Below the pieces are notes generated by a model that did no database searches, was not told where the DNA came from, and saw only the letters and a list, made by a program, of their open reading frames with translations. A stretch of 64,000 nt of DNA, from positions 62,001 to 126,000 of the forward strand of contig JAQRGA010000049.1 of the NCBI GenBank assembly GCA_029237695.1. The letters are read 5' to 3'. Below, piece after piece: positions 1 to 9,013 of this stretch (within the stretch, counting starts at the first letter, position 1; every line of letters starts with the position of its first letter). The DNA is from Conchocele bisecta (lineage: Eukaryota; Mollusca; Bivalvia; Lucinida; Thyasiridae). The translations under genes and the position numbers were made by a program.

Positions 1-498
1 ATTTCGACGAAACTTGACAGGAATGATCGATGTACAATGCTTTTTCAAAGCTGTTAAAATGGTGACCTCTGGGTCAAAAATGGGCATGGTCAACTTTATT
101 ACTGAATTATGGTTATATAATACATAAAATCTGAGGATTGCATTAAAAAGTAGGCTCGAAGCATCCTGTTGTGATCTCCAAACCTCTCAAAGTTGTGTAA
201 GATATATCTGTACATATCGCGAGACAACTCATACTCTGGTGACTTCTCAAGTTTGTCGCATTGATATTTTGTGCCTGTCATGGACTTATTTTGATGTATA
301 TGTACATGTAGTGACAACATTACATACCAGTATTTGATTGATGTTTGTGACATTGCACAGGTGAGCGATATAGGGCCATCATGGCCCTCTTGTTTTGTAT
401 GTGAGAGTCTGGTTATACCCCTTTTAAGATTAATATGATTATTCCTAAACATGTTAGTAGTACTTTACAAACGACTTTATGCCGTTTCGTTGGTTATT

Positions 499-1015
499 AT
501 GGCGGCTCTGCATGCTGGATTATCATGTTACCTCGTGGTTCTATTCTTTTATCTCGATGTTGTGCACAGCAAATGTTTTGCACGAACTTATTCAACCGTA
601 ACTATGCACGGGCCTGAAAAAGTAAGACCATACTTGGCCAACGCACATGTGAGTATTCAATATCAATCAACGTACTGTTTATTGTGTTGGCTTAATATTA
701 TTTTTGAAAAGCAGATTTGATAGAACAAGATATTACAAATCGTTTGGAAATATTGTTGTGCTGTTTTAATTACTGTACATGTTCTTTTGTGGTTGAGTAT
801 GTGTATTACAGTGTTTGCATAGAGCGCGGCATTGCTGGAAAAGCAATTTTATCACTGATGTTCCCTTCAAATTTTCCTATTGTGCCATGCCCAGCGCTCT
901 CAAAATTTTGCCCATTCGCTCGTTGACAATCGATACATCCACACCACAACGTCCCATACTTTGTATACCTAGTCCTGGCCCTAACATAAAGACATGTAAT
1001 ACATTTACTAGTTGA
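499..1015 (+). CDS. Candidate two-exon small secreted protein (host gene)
   Basis: This is a possible host gene and I do not recognise the family. Exon 1 (499..621) starts at ATG in GTTATTATGG and encodes 41 residues. The first ~24 form a hydrophobic leader ending near VVHS, which looks like a signal peptide. The exon ends AAA|GTAAGA, a good donor, at a codon boundary. A T-rich stretch and ACAG (808..811) precede exon 2 (812..1015), which continues in phase 0 for 67 codons to TGA at 1013..1015. AATAAA follows at 1094..1099. The predicted product is 108 residues with six cysteines after the leader. An ATG in the same frame at 451 would add 16 residues. The gene model rests only on splice signals, phase and leader; chance is a real alternative. 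Confidence 0.3.
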
Positions 1016-1099
1016 GAGACTTTGGATGTTTATTTTAGTAACTGATATTTATAACCTAAACATTCTACTAGGTGGAACATTGGGTAGCCATTAAATAAA

Positions 1100-4000
1100 A
1101 GGTAATCGGCGAACATGAAATGCTGATATTATTACCCTTTCACTGATAGGCAACAGGGGATATAGCGTTCATTTCGCAGTTTATGTTGTCGTTAGTTGGT
1201 AACAACTTTAGTGCATAAACTGTAGTAACTAAAAATCAGTGGCCGCTTCTTCCGATCTGAGCAGTTTGAGATTTCTATATGTGTTGATATTCGAAGTGAA
1301 TAAACCCACACCAAATACTCCAGGTGAATTGATAAGTGCTATTCATATACTTGCTGCTATTGTTGAGGAGGGCAAGTCCGATTACTGAAATTTAGAATTT
1401 TACTCTTGTCTATGTGAACTAGATTCAGATGTTTTAACGTACACACACGTTACTTGGTTAAATGCAACTGGTGGCCATCTTTGATTTCAGGTGACCTGGA
1501 CCTCAAACAACCATGGAATCTCATCCAATGAATTAAAAATATGGGAATTAGTGGGCAATGACACATCAACCAACCTTCTAATAAAACATGATTACGACCA
1601 TGCAAATATTTCACTTTGTGGCGGTTGGCGAGCATCTTGAATTTCAGTAACTAGCAATATCACAATTATGTTGCATAGCGGAAATGCAGAAAACTTACAG
1701 AAGAACAACACTACAGACATTAAAATCATAATTTGACCATGCTATATGGAAATTATATGGAAGTTTCATGTTAGTTGATTAGCATTTGGCGGCAAAATGG
1801 CCGCCACAAGTTCGTAGTAGAATATTTTACTCAAATCAAGAAGGGGCAATAATGCCAGAAATCGGCGCACACAGGAAGCTATGTTGAACATTTGCATTTG
1901 ATATATCTTAAAAAACATTCCGGATAATATCGTTTTTAATAATACAACCCAATGAAACATTCCAAAGGACTGCAACATCAATTTGACGTTAACATGTGAG
2001 ATAATGTTAGCTTACGGAAGTGGGAGAGATTTAAATAAAATGGACATTCTATAAGATACATATCATAAAGCTCGCAGGAAATATTTAATTGTAATGATTT
2101 AAAACGATATAACTGCATGTTCTTAAACTTATTTTCAATTTTAAGATGACTGACCTTTCCAAAATGGCCGCCATGTTTTTTTCTCAATTTGATATGACTA
2201 TATACGAGCATGGCTTATGAATGCGTACATTTCAAGAAAAGATAATATTCACGACGCGGCATTACATTTATTGTATATTGTCAACATAATTCACAAGTGA
2301 AATATGTTATAAATTAATATTTGAAATGATTCCCTGTTGCCACGACAACCGAAAAGTAATACTATTTTGACAGAAATGTAAATTCATTATTGTGTATTGC
2401 ATTTTGTGCTACATTTCTTTTTCTTTTTTGAAATCATCAACAACTTCTGAATACATATAACATGCACGTATGATCAATATTTAAATAGTTGTGCTTGTTA
2501 CCATGACAATACAATCAAAAGTATGTTAGCCTAGCATGATAAAGATTGTTAAAGTGTATATATCATTATGGTTATAGCATAATGATACTGCAGTGAATGA
2601 AACATTATACAGTGGCAATAATGTGCACTGTCTGTTCCTTGTTTTACTGTTGACCAACGTTTAGCTATTAAACATATTAAATATAAAACATATTTAAATA
2701 TAAGTATTTTTTCATCAATAACAAAAATGTCATCCTTCCCCCGAAACAAATTTGCTGAAATTCCTTCAAATATTGATTTTATTCCGAATTTTTTTTTTTC
2801 CTGTGGTAATTTAACAGGGGAGGATGATGGTTTCCATGAGGGTCAAACAATGAAACACTTTGGAAGTTTACTCCGAAACCTGGCTAGATAGCTTGGAAAT
2901 GATGTGAATAAGAAAACAAAAGTTAGATGTTCATATATTTTGTCTTCCATACGATAACACACCATTCATTTGAGAAGAAACTAATTAGACAAAACACCGA
3001 TACATGGTGGAATACTAATTTCGGCAGTCATCTTGATTTTATATAACTATCATCATTAAATATTGAAATGAAAGCTTGTTTTGATAACGCTATCGAACTA
3101 ATGTATTCTGCCTAGTTCATCAATTTGTGATTGCCTTTAATTACTTGAAATGTAATGTATTAGGACAAGCATGGAATAAAGTGTAGAAGTGTTGATGTTT
3201 GGCAGCCATCTTGGATTTATATATGGAATTTAGGCTATCACAATATGCGTCACTTACTTAACCAGATTAGCATTACAATATGTACTTTCCAGTGTAGCGT
3301 GGACGATAATATTTGTCATTTTACACCATCAGCATCACAATGTTGTTTTCAATCATATTTCCTTCATGCTAAATTCAACTGACATTGATGAAACATTTGA
3401 TATCCAATTCTACAACATGTCCTGGAAGTATTTCAACATACCTCTCCATTTTAAACGATAATGCATTATACTAACTTAAAGTTAGTCACTGCCAGGCATA
3501 TAGTCCAAGACAATTTCTACCTATGACAATCATAGAAATGTATTATATAAACCGAGCGCGGATGTTCACCTGATGTTCGAATTGGCTATAATTTACTTAC
3601 TATGAGGACATTTACTTCTGTTGGCGCCTACTAGTGCTGAGGGCGGATGCTGTCAAATGCAGTTATGAGAAGTATTTTACTATGTATGTCATGTTTTTAG
3701 CGCTACTGATATTACTTTGAAGTACAATGTTGCTATGATGTGCTTGTAATTACATGGCATGTGCAAAAACAATGTTGTCCACAATGCTGCTCAATTTTAT
3801 CATATTGTCCCTTCTTTTGTAGCATTTGCTTTGTTTCATTGTACGTATAGGTGAGCTGTTGCGTGATTACACTATGGTGTTGCGGTTTGTCACTGTCAGG
3901 GTGTTGCCTTATTGGCCGTTTTATTTCGTCGCCGTATATTTCATCTATGTTACTGACTCTGTGTGCCATAATAAGATGTTAAGGAGACGGTGTGTGCGTT

Positions 4001-4152
4001 TTAACGTCATGCTAACCAGGTTTACCTGACTCTTCGAACTATATTGATCACTGACGATTCGGCAGGGTACGGTTTTGTGCTTCCTTGGACTGTACGTGAG
4101 GGACTTTTTGTATTTTATTGTATCTTATTTAATTTGTGAGGGTTAGAGTTCG
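1100..4152. other. Non-coding stretch with scattered GGC(G)GCCAT repeats
   Basis: I see no supportable gene here. The DNA is AT-rich and contains several degenerate copies of a short motif reading CAAAATGGCCGCCA or its complement (around 1791, 2160, 3018 and 3205). Similar text appears at about 20650, on the other side of Polinton A. Two GTTGCCACGACAAC/GTTACCATGACAAT-like stretches lie at about 2335 and 2497. These look like pieces of an old dispersed repeat family. Confidence 0.4.
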
Positions 4153-4294
4153 AGTAGTATATAAGAGTCACAATGATACCACCACCCTCTGAAAGGCACC
4201 GGCTAACGCGCGGTGCCCCCCACCGCATGGTGGTATCATTTGTGACTCTTATATACTACTTGGATTTCCCCCCACTGTTCGGCGGGTATGTATG
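4153..4294. repeat. Left terminal inverted repeat of Polinton A with terminal palindrome
   Basis: The 142 bp are repeated inverted at 19952..20092 with almost complete identity (one length change in a C run). The outer 108 bp (4153..4260) is itself a foldback. AGTAGTATATAAGAGTCACA at the end pairs with its complement finishing at 4260, with one bulged A; the stem continues through ATGATACCACCA, and an inner GGCACCG/CGGTGCC stem sits in the middle. A block reading TTGGATTTCCCCCC and CACTGTTCGGCGGG follows the foldback and is shared with Polinton B. Confidence 0.9.
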
Positions 4295-4494
4295 TGTATG
4301 GATAGTGTGTATCGGATATGAAACTAAGGTGTATTATATAAAATTGTTAAAACCCAACGATTCGCTTACGAATATACATTTCTACGATATCGCTTATAAA
4401 GATATTGAAAAATTATTATTGAACAGAAAAAAAAACTAATAATTAATTTATGTAGTGTATTTATCCTTATCGATGGTATGTAAACTGGCTATCT
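4295..4494. other. Left-end insert interrupting the subterminal homology
   Basis: After the left repeat stops at GGGTATGTATG, about 200 bp follow with no counterpart at the right end. The shared text then resumes near 4494 as CATATTTTTCATCAACC, which at the right end lies only about 10 bp inside the repeat. The left end therefore seems to have gained roughly 190 bp, or the right end lost it. An open frame crosses it (to 4437) but includes the hairpin itself, so I do not call a gene. Confidence 0.45.
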
Positions 4495-4589
4495 GGAACA
4501 TATTTTTCATCAACCTCGAGCGGTCGGATAGGAACGCCGTTGTCATGCAGTTGTTTACCATAGCGATCTCATTTGTAGGGACAGAAATA

Positions 4590-4800
4590 AATAAATAAAT
4601 AAATTTAGCTCACGAACTCACGACCCACGCCTCTATATAGTGTCGCCTTAACCCACACGACCACGAAGGCCGTTATGATAAACATTACATATGGTTGTAC
4701 AATTATCGATTTACACAGGTTATTTATAAACACTTAGAGAGGTTCACGAATTTGCTGGCGCGCGTTCGAGCCTCGGCCAGACCCGAATTTTTGTTTTAAT
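4590..4800. repeat. tRNA-derived SINE-like relics
   Basis: On the minus strand, 4680 down to 4600 reads like a degenerate tRNA. It has a TGGTCGTGTGGGTTAAGG box-A-like segment and a GGTCGTGAGTTCGTGAGC box-B-like segment, then an ATTTATTTATTT tail. A second box-B-like string, GCGTTCGAGCCTCGG, is on the plus strand near 4763..4777. Neither folds into a clean tRNA by eye, so a SINE or pseudo-tRNA is more likely than an active gene. Confidence 0.3.
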
Positions 4801-4815
4801 TATTCAATAAAAATA

Positions 4816-5427
4816 TTAATTTTCTCCGACTTTATCTCCAAGTTTTACCCTAAATTTAACCCAATCAGTACACTCAAGCTTGGGCATGGTGGTGCGTGCT
4901 TTGATTCTAATATCATTTTTTAATTTTTCATATCTCCCCATTTCTTCCACCACGGATTCAAACTCTAAATTTGATATTTTCTTATCGGCCAACGCTTTGG
5001 ACACTATAACGTCGATGCTATTTTTCTTAGACCTGGCGAGTACGGGATATTCTATCATATTTTCTACATTTTTTCTCGAGTTTTCCACCCGACGCCCTAT
5101 TACCATACAAAGTATTCCAGATAAAACGGTAATTCCACTCAAAACCCCTGCAAGTGGAACCGTTACAATTGTAGATAATGTTGCAGCAGTACCCGCACCA
5201 CTCATTACAGATAAACTTGCCAGAACCGTACTAGATGCTTCAGCTATATTCGCTGCGCGCTTATATTTTTTAGCGTGTCTTTTTCTATTTCTATATTCTC
5301 TAACTAAAATATCCTGCATAGCGACGATATTATTCAACCTAAAATCTGAACTTCTTTCGTTAATTGGATACAGTGTTGATGGAGTGGTATTGACAATTGG
5401 AAGCGATGATTCGTTCATGATTTTCAA
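4816..5427 (-). CDS. 203-aa predicted membrane protein, Polinton-associated, unknown function
   Basis: This intact 203-codon gene begins 12 bp after the stop of the fibre-like gene, on the same strand, so the two may be co-transcribed. Residues 1-60 are polar with a basic cluster (REYRNRKRHAKKYKR). Residues ~61-111 are two adjacent hydrophobic segments rich in Ala, Ser, Thr and Gly, joined by a Pro at ~91; they could form a membrane hairpin. The basic GRR after them and a charged, probably helical C-terminus follow. No catalytic motif is visible. I recall similar proteins in invertebrate Polintons, but no function is known to me. A virion membrane or host-membrane role is inference only. It is one of the few undamaged genes in copy A, and its B counterpart lies beyond the window. 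Confidence 0.65.
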   Translation of the reverse strand: MKIMNESSLPIVNTTPSTLYPINERSSDFRLNNIVAMQDILVREYRNRKRHAKKYKRAANIAEASSTVLASLSVMSGAGTAATLSTIVTVPLAGVLSGITVLSGILCMVIGRRVENSRKNVENMIEYPVLARSKKNSIDVIVSKALADKKISNLEFESVVEEMGRYEKLKNDIRIKARTTMPKLECTDWVKFRVKLGDKVGEN

Positions 5428-5943
5428 TATATTAGTATTTACAAATTAAGTTCAATTAACAATGAGACAATAGTGGAAGAACTCGCTGGGTCAGCGATTT
5501 TCGTAACAAAGTTAATAACACTACCTTCGGAAAGTCTAATTAGATCATCACCGGAGAACGAAACCACCGACGAAATATCTCCAGCTAGTTTATTGACTCC
5601 AACCCCCCCCCCCCCCGTTCTTCCCCATCTACTACAAGATTTATCGTGACCATGCCCACAGGTTTACCACTAGCATTAACCGAGCACACCGCCATTCGGA
5701 GAAGTGTACCTGGAGCTGTCATGGCGTATCCCCCACATTTATTACTCGCTTTGGCACCAAACGAATATTGAGAGAGCCCCTCAACCAATGGGCCCCGCTT
5801 CTCAGCCCAAACTGTTATGACACGTTTTTGCGTTTTCATTGTTTTTAACAATCCGGCAATCCCCCCGATAGAGGTATGGGCCTCAGCACGAATATTTTCA
5901 GAGGCCTCCTCAAGCGCTTTGGTCGCGGCTCTACGAACATGTT

Positions 5944-6960
5944 TCAGTTTATCGAAACTTCTGTTATTTTACCGTCTAGTTCAGTAAGTGTCGCTTCTTT
6001 GCTGAGAGAGTCCTCTAAGCGCAACGCATCATAGGCCTCCGTAATGGTCGCCTGGTGGCCTTCTAGGGCTTTTTCAACACCCGACCGGGCCTCTTTTTGA
6101 AATTCGGTTATTTTCCCGTCTAGTTCGGCAACCGCCGCTTCTCTGATGAGAGAGTCCTCTGAGCGCAACACCTCATAAGCCTTCGCAAGGGCCGCCTGGT
6201 GGTCTTCTCGGGCTTTTTCAATACCCGTTCGGACCCCCTCAACCCCCAACCGGGTCTCTTTCCGAAATTCAATTATTTTTCCGTCTAGTTCAGCAACCGC
6301 CGCTTCTCTGATGAGAGAGTCCTCTAAGCGCAACACCCCATAAGCCTCCGCAAGGGCCGCCTTGTGGTCTTCTCGGACTTTATCAATACCCGTTCGGACC
6401 CCTTCAACCCCCAACCGGGCCTCCTTTCGAAATTCGGTTATTTTTCCGTCTAGTTCAGTAAGTGCCGCTTCTCTGATGAGAGAGTCCTCTGAGTGCAACG
6501 CCCCATAAGTCTCCGCAAGGGCCACCTTGTGGTCTTCTCGGACCCCCTCAACCCCCAACCGGGTCTCTTTCAGAAATTCGGCTATTTTCCCGTCTAGTTC
6601 AGTAAGTGTCGCTTCTCTGCTGAGAGAGTCCTCTAACCGCAACGCATCATAAGCCTCCGTAAGGTCCACCTGGTGGTCTTCTCGGACTTTATCAATATCC
6701 GACCTGGCCTCTTTTCGAAATTTGGTTATTTGTTTTCATAGTTTGGTAAGTGTCGCTTCGCTGATGAGAGAGTCCTTTAAGCGCAACGCATCATAAGCCT
6801 CCGTAAGGTCCGCCTGGTGGTCTTCTCGGACTTTATCAACACCCGTTCGGACTCCCTCAATCCCCAACCGGGCCTATTTTAGAAATTTGCTTATTTTTTC
6901 GCCTAGTTCGTTTAAAGAAACAGTCGCTGGCGGGCACTGTTTTCAGTAATGTGCTGGGGG
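5944..6960 (-). repeat. Tandem 144/165-bp repeats encoding the fibre shaft
   Basis: The landmark TCTAGTTC recurs at about 5975, 6119, 6284, 6449 and 6593, with decayed copies near 6738 and 6901. Spacings are 144, 165, 165, 144, then about 145 and 160. The two unit lengths differ by 21 bp, exactly one heptad (VRTGIDK-like). The array can therefore change length without breaking a coiled coil. Confidence 0.85.
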
Positions 6961-7199
6961 ATCCGTCTACCATGTTGTACGATGTGTTCACCCGATCCAG
7001 GTGCACCCCGAGAGTTTTCGTGACGGCGAAGTTTACTGGGGTATCGCCGCGGTGCTCGCCCACGGGGAAGACAAAGTTCAACGGGGTACGAAACCCTTCA
7101 TCCTCGTTGTAAGGGGGTGCAAATTTAAATCCTAACATTGAGGCCAACCCCGGGGAGATCCTTATTTTTTTTTCAGCGGACAATGTCGCATGCCCCGTG

Positions 7200-7240
7200 G
7201 CTTTTGAGACTGCAGAGGGGGGGGGGTGGGGGGGGGGGGG
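7200..7240. repeat. Long poly-G/poly-C tract inside the fibre gene
   Basis: Plus-strand G runs broken by a single T and followed by CTATATC lie inside the minus-strand fibre-like gene. In translation they would give a short proline stretch. Reading frames differ on the two sides, so this tract carries a frameshift, either a real slippage mutation or a sequencing length error. Confidence 0.8.
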
Positions 7241-7538
7241 CTATATCAGGCATATTCGTCGCGATTAAAGCTTGGACATCTCCGAAACCCCAAAGGCCAG
7301 GAAGTAATACGGCACTTGTTTCCCCAAGGCGTCTCGCTACATTTGTACGATCGGGGTAATTGATAATATCTAAAAAAGCTCCAACATCTCCGGAATAGAT
7401 AGCCTCGAACGTTTCAATGTTTTTTCACCCAACCGTGAAGGTGATTGATCTAAGGCCTACCCGGCGTTGTCCGCAGCAGTTGTCTACTAACTTTTGAAGT
7501 TCACAACTCTTTTGAACATTAGTGATAGTAGCAAACAT

Positions 7539-7552
7539 AATAATATCTTTCA
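7539..7552. promoter_or_regulatory. 14-bp divergent intergenic gap
   Basis: The start codons of the minus-strand fibre-like gene (7538) and the plus-strand 486-aa gene (7553) are only 14 bp apart (TAATAATATCTTTC on the plus strand). Any promoter for either gene must overlap the coding sequence of the other. Confidence 0.5.
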
Positions 7553-9013
7553 ATGGATACCAAAGCATTTAGCTTTAATTCTAATGCAAAGTACGCGGTC
7601 GGTGGTAAATACACGCAAAAAGATGTTATTAACCGCCTTGTACAATCAACCGTAACGGTTAGACCGGAAAGTGGCTATGCCACCAATTTACCTAACACGT
7701 TTGAGAAATATGTAGTTCCAAAGACTACTAGTCAAGATGTAATACTAAGATGGAATTTTTCCCATATGAACTTCTGGCAGAACCAGCTAAATTTCGCCGT
7801 ATGGTGCGCAACAGCCAGATGCGGAGTTTCGCATCAAGACCATCTGACATCCAAGAATGTCATGCTCCGAAGTGTCTACAACTTTCACGTGTATTACACA
7901 ATTAGGAGGATTCTCAAAGAACTAGGTATTCCACTACCTAAAGACTACGGTTGGGATCCCATTTCCAGCACATACGACCGTAAGGCGTTCGAAAGATTGT
8001 GTAACGAATTTGGGGTACCAAAAGACGCGGACTGGAGACAGAAAGTATACACCCCAAGCGACAGTTTAGGGTTAGTTCATCTTAAAGGCTTAGTTAGTGG
8101 TGGGAATCTTGATAAAGTTCCCGCATATTTCTCAGGGATGTGGAGTGCTCGCGGAGCTACCCCACCACCAGTTAGAAAAATGGCAACATGGACTAAATAT
8201 AATTATAAATTGAATAAGATGACGTTCGGCGATGAAGTGCTTGGTGGGCTTGCGTGTAAAGACGGTTATTGTCATTGGCTACCTACTAAAGCAGCCCACG
8301 TGGAATACCTAGACCTGGGTGATACTCCACAGATGCGAAATGCTTGGGCCACATTTATGTTGATGAAAGCACTGGATTTACGCAGGGTGGTTATTCGTCT
8401 CAACGAATCCATTCGCATATACGTATGGGGGCAATCCTCGCCTCACAGAAGCAAACGCGCAGCGCTATGCTGGGTACGGGAACGGCCTTTGACGCACAAA
8501 AACAGTTCTTGGCACTTGTCGAGGACGCCATCTCAGCTAAGGTGGACCTCCAGAAGGCGATCCAGTAATATCAAGGACGTTTTACAGACTGCCCGCACCC
8601 CGGTAGACAACGCATTTGGAATAGGTCTTTATATGGCGCCGAGCAATATGATACTACGAGACGACCCGGTTGACGGTTACAATAATCAGATCGTAGTCGC
8701 CACCACCAATCAAGAAATCGGCCGCAACGGGAACGTGAACACGGGTATCATCAAGCTCCCACCCAAGATGCCCGGGCGCGGAGTTGTAAGTGGAACCGAT
8801 TTCATAAAACCCACAATTCATCCAATCGTGACTGGATTGGATACACCCACCCCAATTCGTAAATTGGATGCACCATCGAGTCCCCCTAATCCAATCGTAA
8901 TTGGAACAGGAGTGGAAACACCAATCGAGATTGGAAGCACAACACACGAGGAGGAGAAATTAGCGCTCGTCGTTGCCCTCGTGGCGGTCGGTCTACTCGC
9001 GCTTTGGTTTTAG
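7553..9013 (+). CDS. 486-aa probable virion structural protein with C-terminal membrane anchor
   Basis: Open for 486 codons from ATG at 7553. The N-terminal ~265 residues are Trp/Tyr/Asn-rich and globular (for example WNFSHMNFWQNQLNFAVW), and I associate this family with Polintons, probably a capsid-associated or minor capsid protein. Between about 8365 and 8570 the main frame becomes Arg/Ser-rich and implausible. The overlapping +1 frame there (8344..8568) reads sensibly (TGTAFDAQKQFLALVEDAI), so compensating small indels have damaged about 70 residues. The tail is a low-complexity linker with PIVIG and PIEIG units made by CCAAT palindromes, then a hydrophobic anchor (LALVVALVAVGLLALWF). It overlaps the convergent membrane-protein gene by 21 bp. 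Assignment as the penton is possible but unproven. Confidence 0.5.
   Translation: MDTKAFSFNSNAKYAVGGKYTQKDVINRLVQSTVTVRPESGYATNLPNTFEKYVVPKTTSQDVILRWNFSHMNFWQNQLNFAVWCATARCGVSHQDHLTSKNVMLRSVYNFHVYYTIRRILKELGIPLPKDYGWDPISSTYDRKAFERLCNEFGVPKDADWRQKVYTPSDSLGLVHLKGLVSGGNLDKVPAYFSGMWSARGATPPPVRKMATWTKYNYKLNKMTFGDEVLGGLACKDGYCHWLPTKAAHVEYLDLGDTPQMRNAWATFMLMKALDLRRVVIRLNESIRIYVWGQSSPHRSKRAALCWVRERPLTHKNSSWHLSRTPSQLRWTSRRRSSNIKDVLQTARTPVDNAFGIGLYMAPSNMILRDDPVDGYNNQIVVATTNQEIGRNGNVNTGIIKLPPKMPGRGVVSGTDFIKPTIHPIVTGLDTPTPIRKLDAPSSPPNPIVIGTGVETPIEIGSTTHEEEKLALVVALVAVGLLALWF
8822..8934. repeat. Cluster of CCAAT...ATTGG micro-palindromes (486-aa gene tail)
   Basis: Four units lie in the linker-coding part of the 486-aa gene: a degenerate one at 8822..8840, CCAATTCGTAAATTGG at 8852..8867, CCAATCGTAATTGG at 8891..8904 and CCAATCGAGATTGG at 8921..8934. 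The last two translate as PIVIG and PIEIG. Confidence 0.8.

Larger units (their letters stand above)
5439..7538 (-). pseudogene. Fibre-like structural protein with repeated coiled-coil shaft (disrupted)
   Basis: Conceptually ~700 codons from ATG at 7538 to TAA at 5439..5441, broken by a TGA at 7425..7427, a shift in the poly-C/G tract near 7200..7240, further shifts in the shaft near 6670..6860, and more near 5600 and 5900. The N-terminal part (to about 6930) has ...SITFTVG... and SPGLASMLGFKF, features I associate with a conserved Polinton protein of unknown role. The middle is about seven tandem 48- or 55-residue charged repeats (SLIREAxxxELDGKI core), predicted coiled coil. The C-terminal part has SFGAKASNKCGGYAM, GTLLRMAV and ends in a short LLIEL motif, like the head domain of trimeric fibres. 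I infer a host-attachment spike. It starts 14 bp from the divergent 486-aa gene. Some frameshifts sit in homopolymers and could be assembly errors. Confidence 0.6.

Noticed and set aside
4173..4439. Open frame with a proline/arginine start at the left Polinton end, repeated at 19812..20072
   Set aside because: Both frames are translations of the terminal palindrome and run into unrelated sequence; the shared peptide reflects the inverted repeat, not a gene.
4600..4680. tRNA gene
   Set aside because: Box A and B resemblance only; no clean cloverleaf by eye and an ATTT-repeat tail, so it is more likely a SINE relic.
8654..8947. Antisense frames opposite the 486-aa and membrane-protein genes (also 9222..9785, 10484..10891, 10904..11590)
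   Set aside because: Shadows of the real genes on the other strand; composition is Arg/Ser/Cys-rich with no domain.
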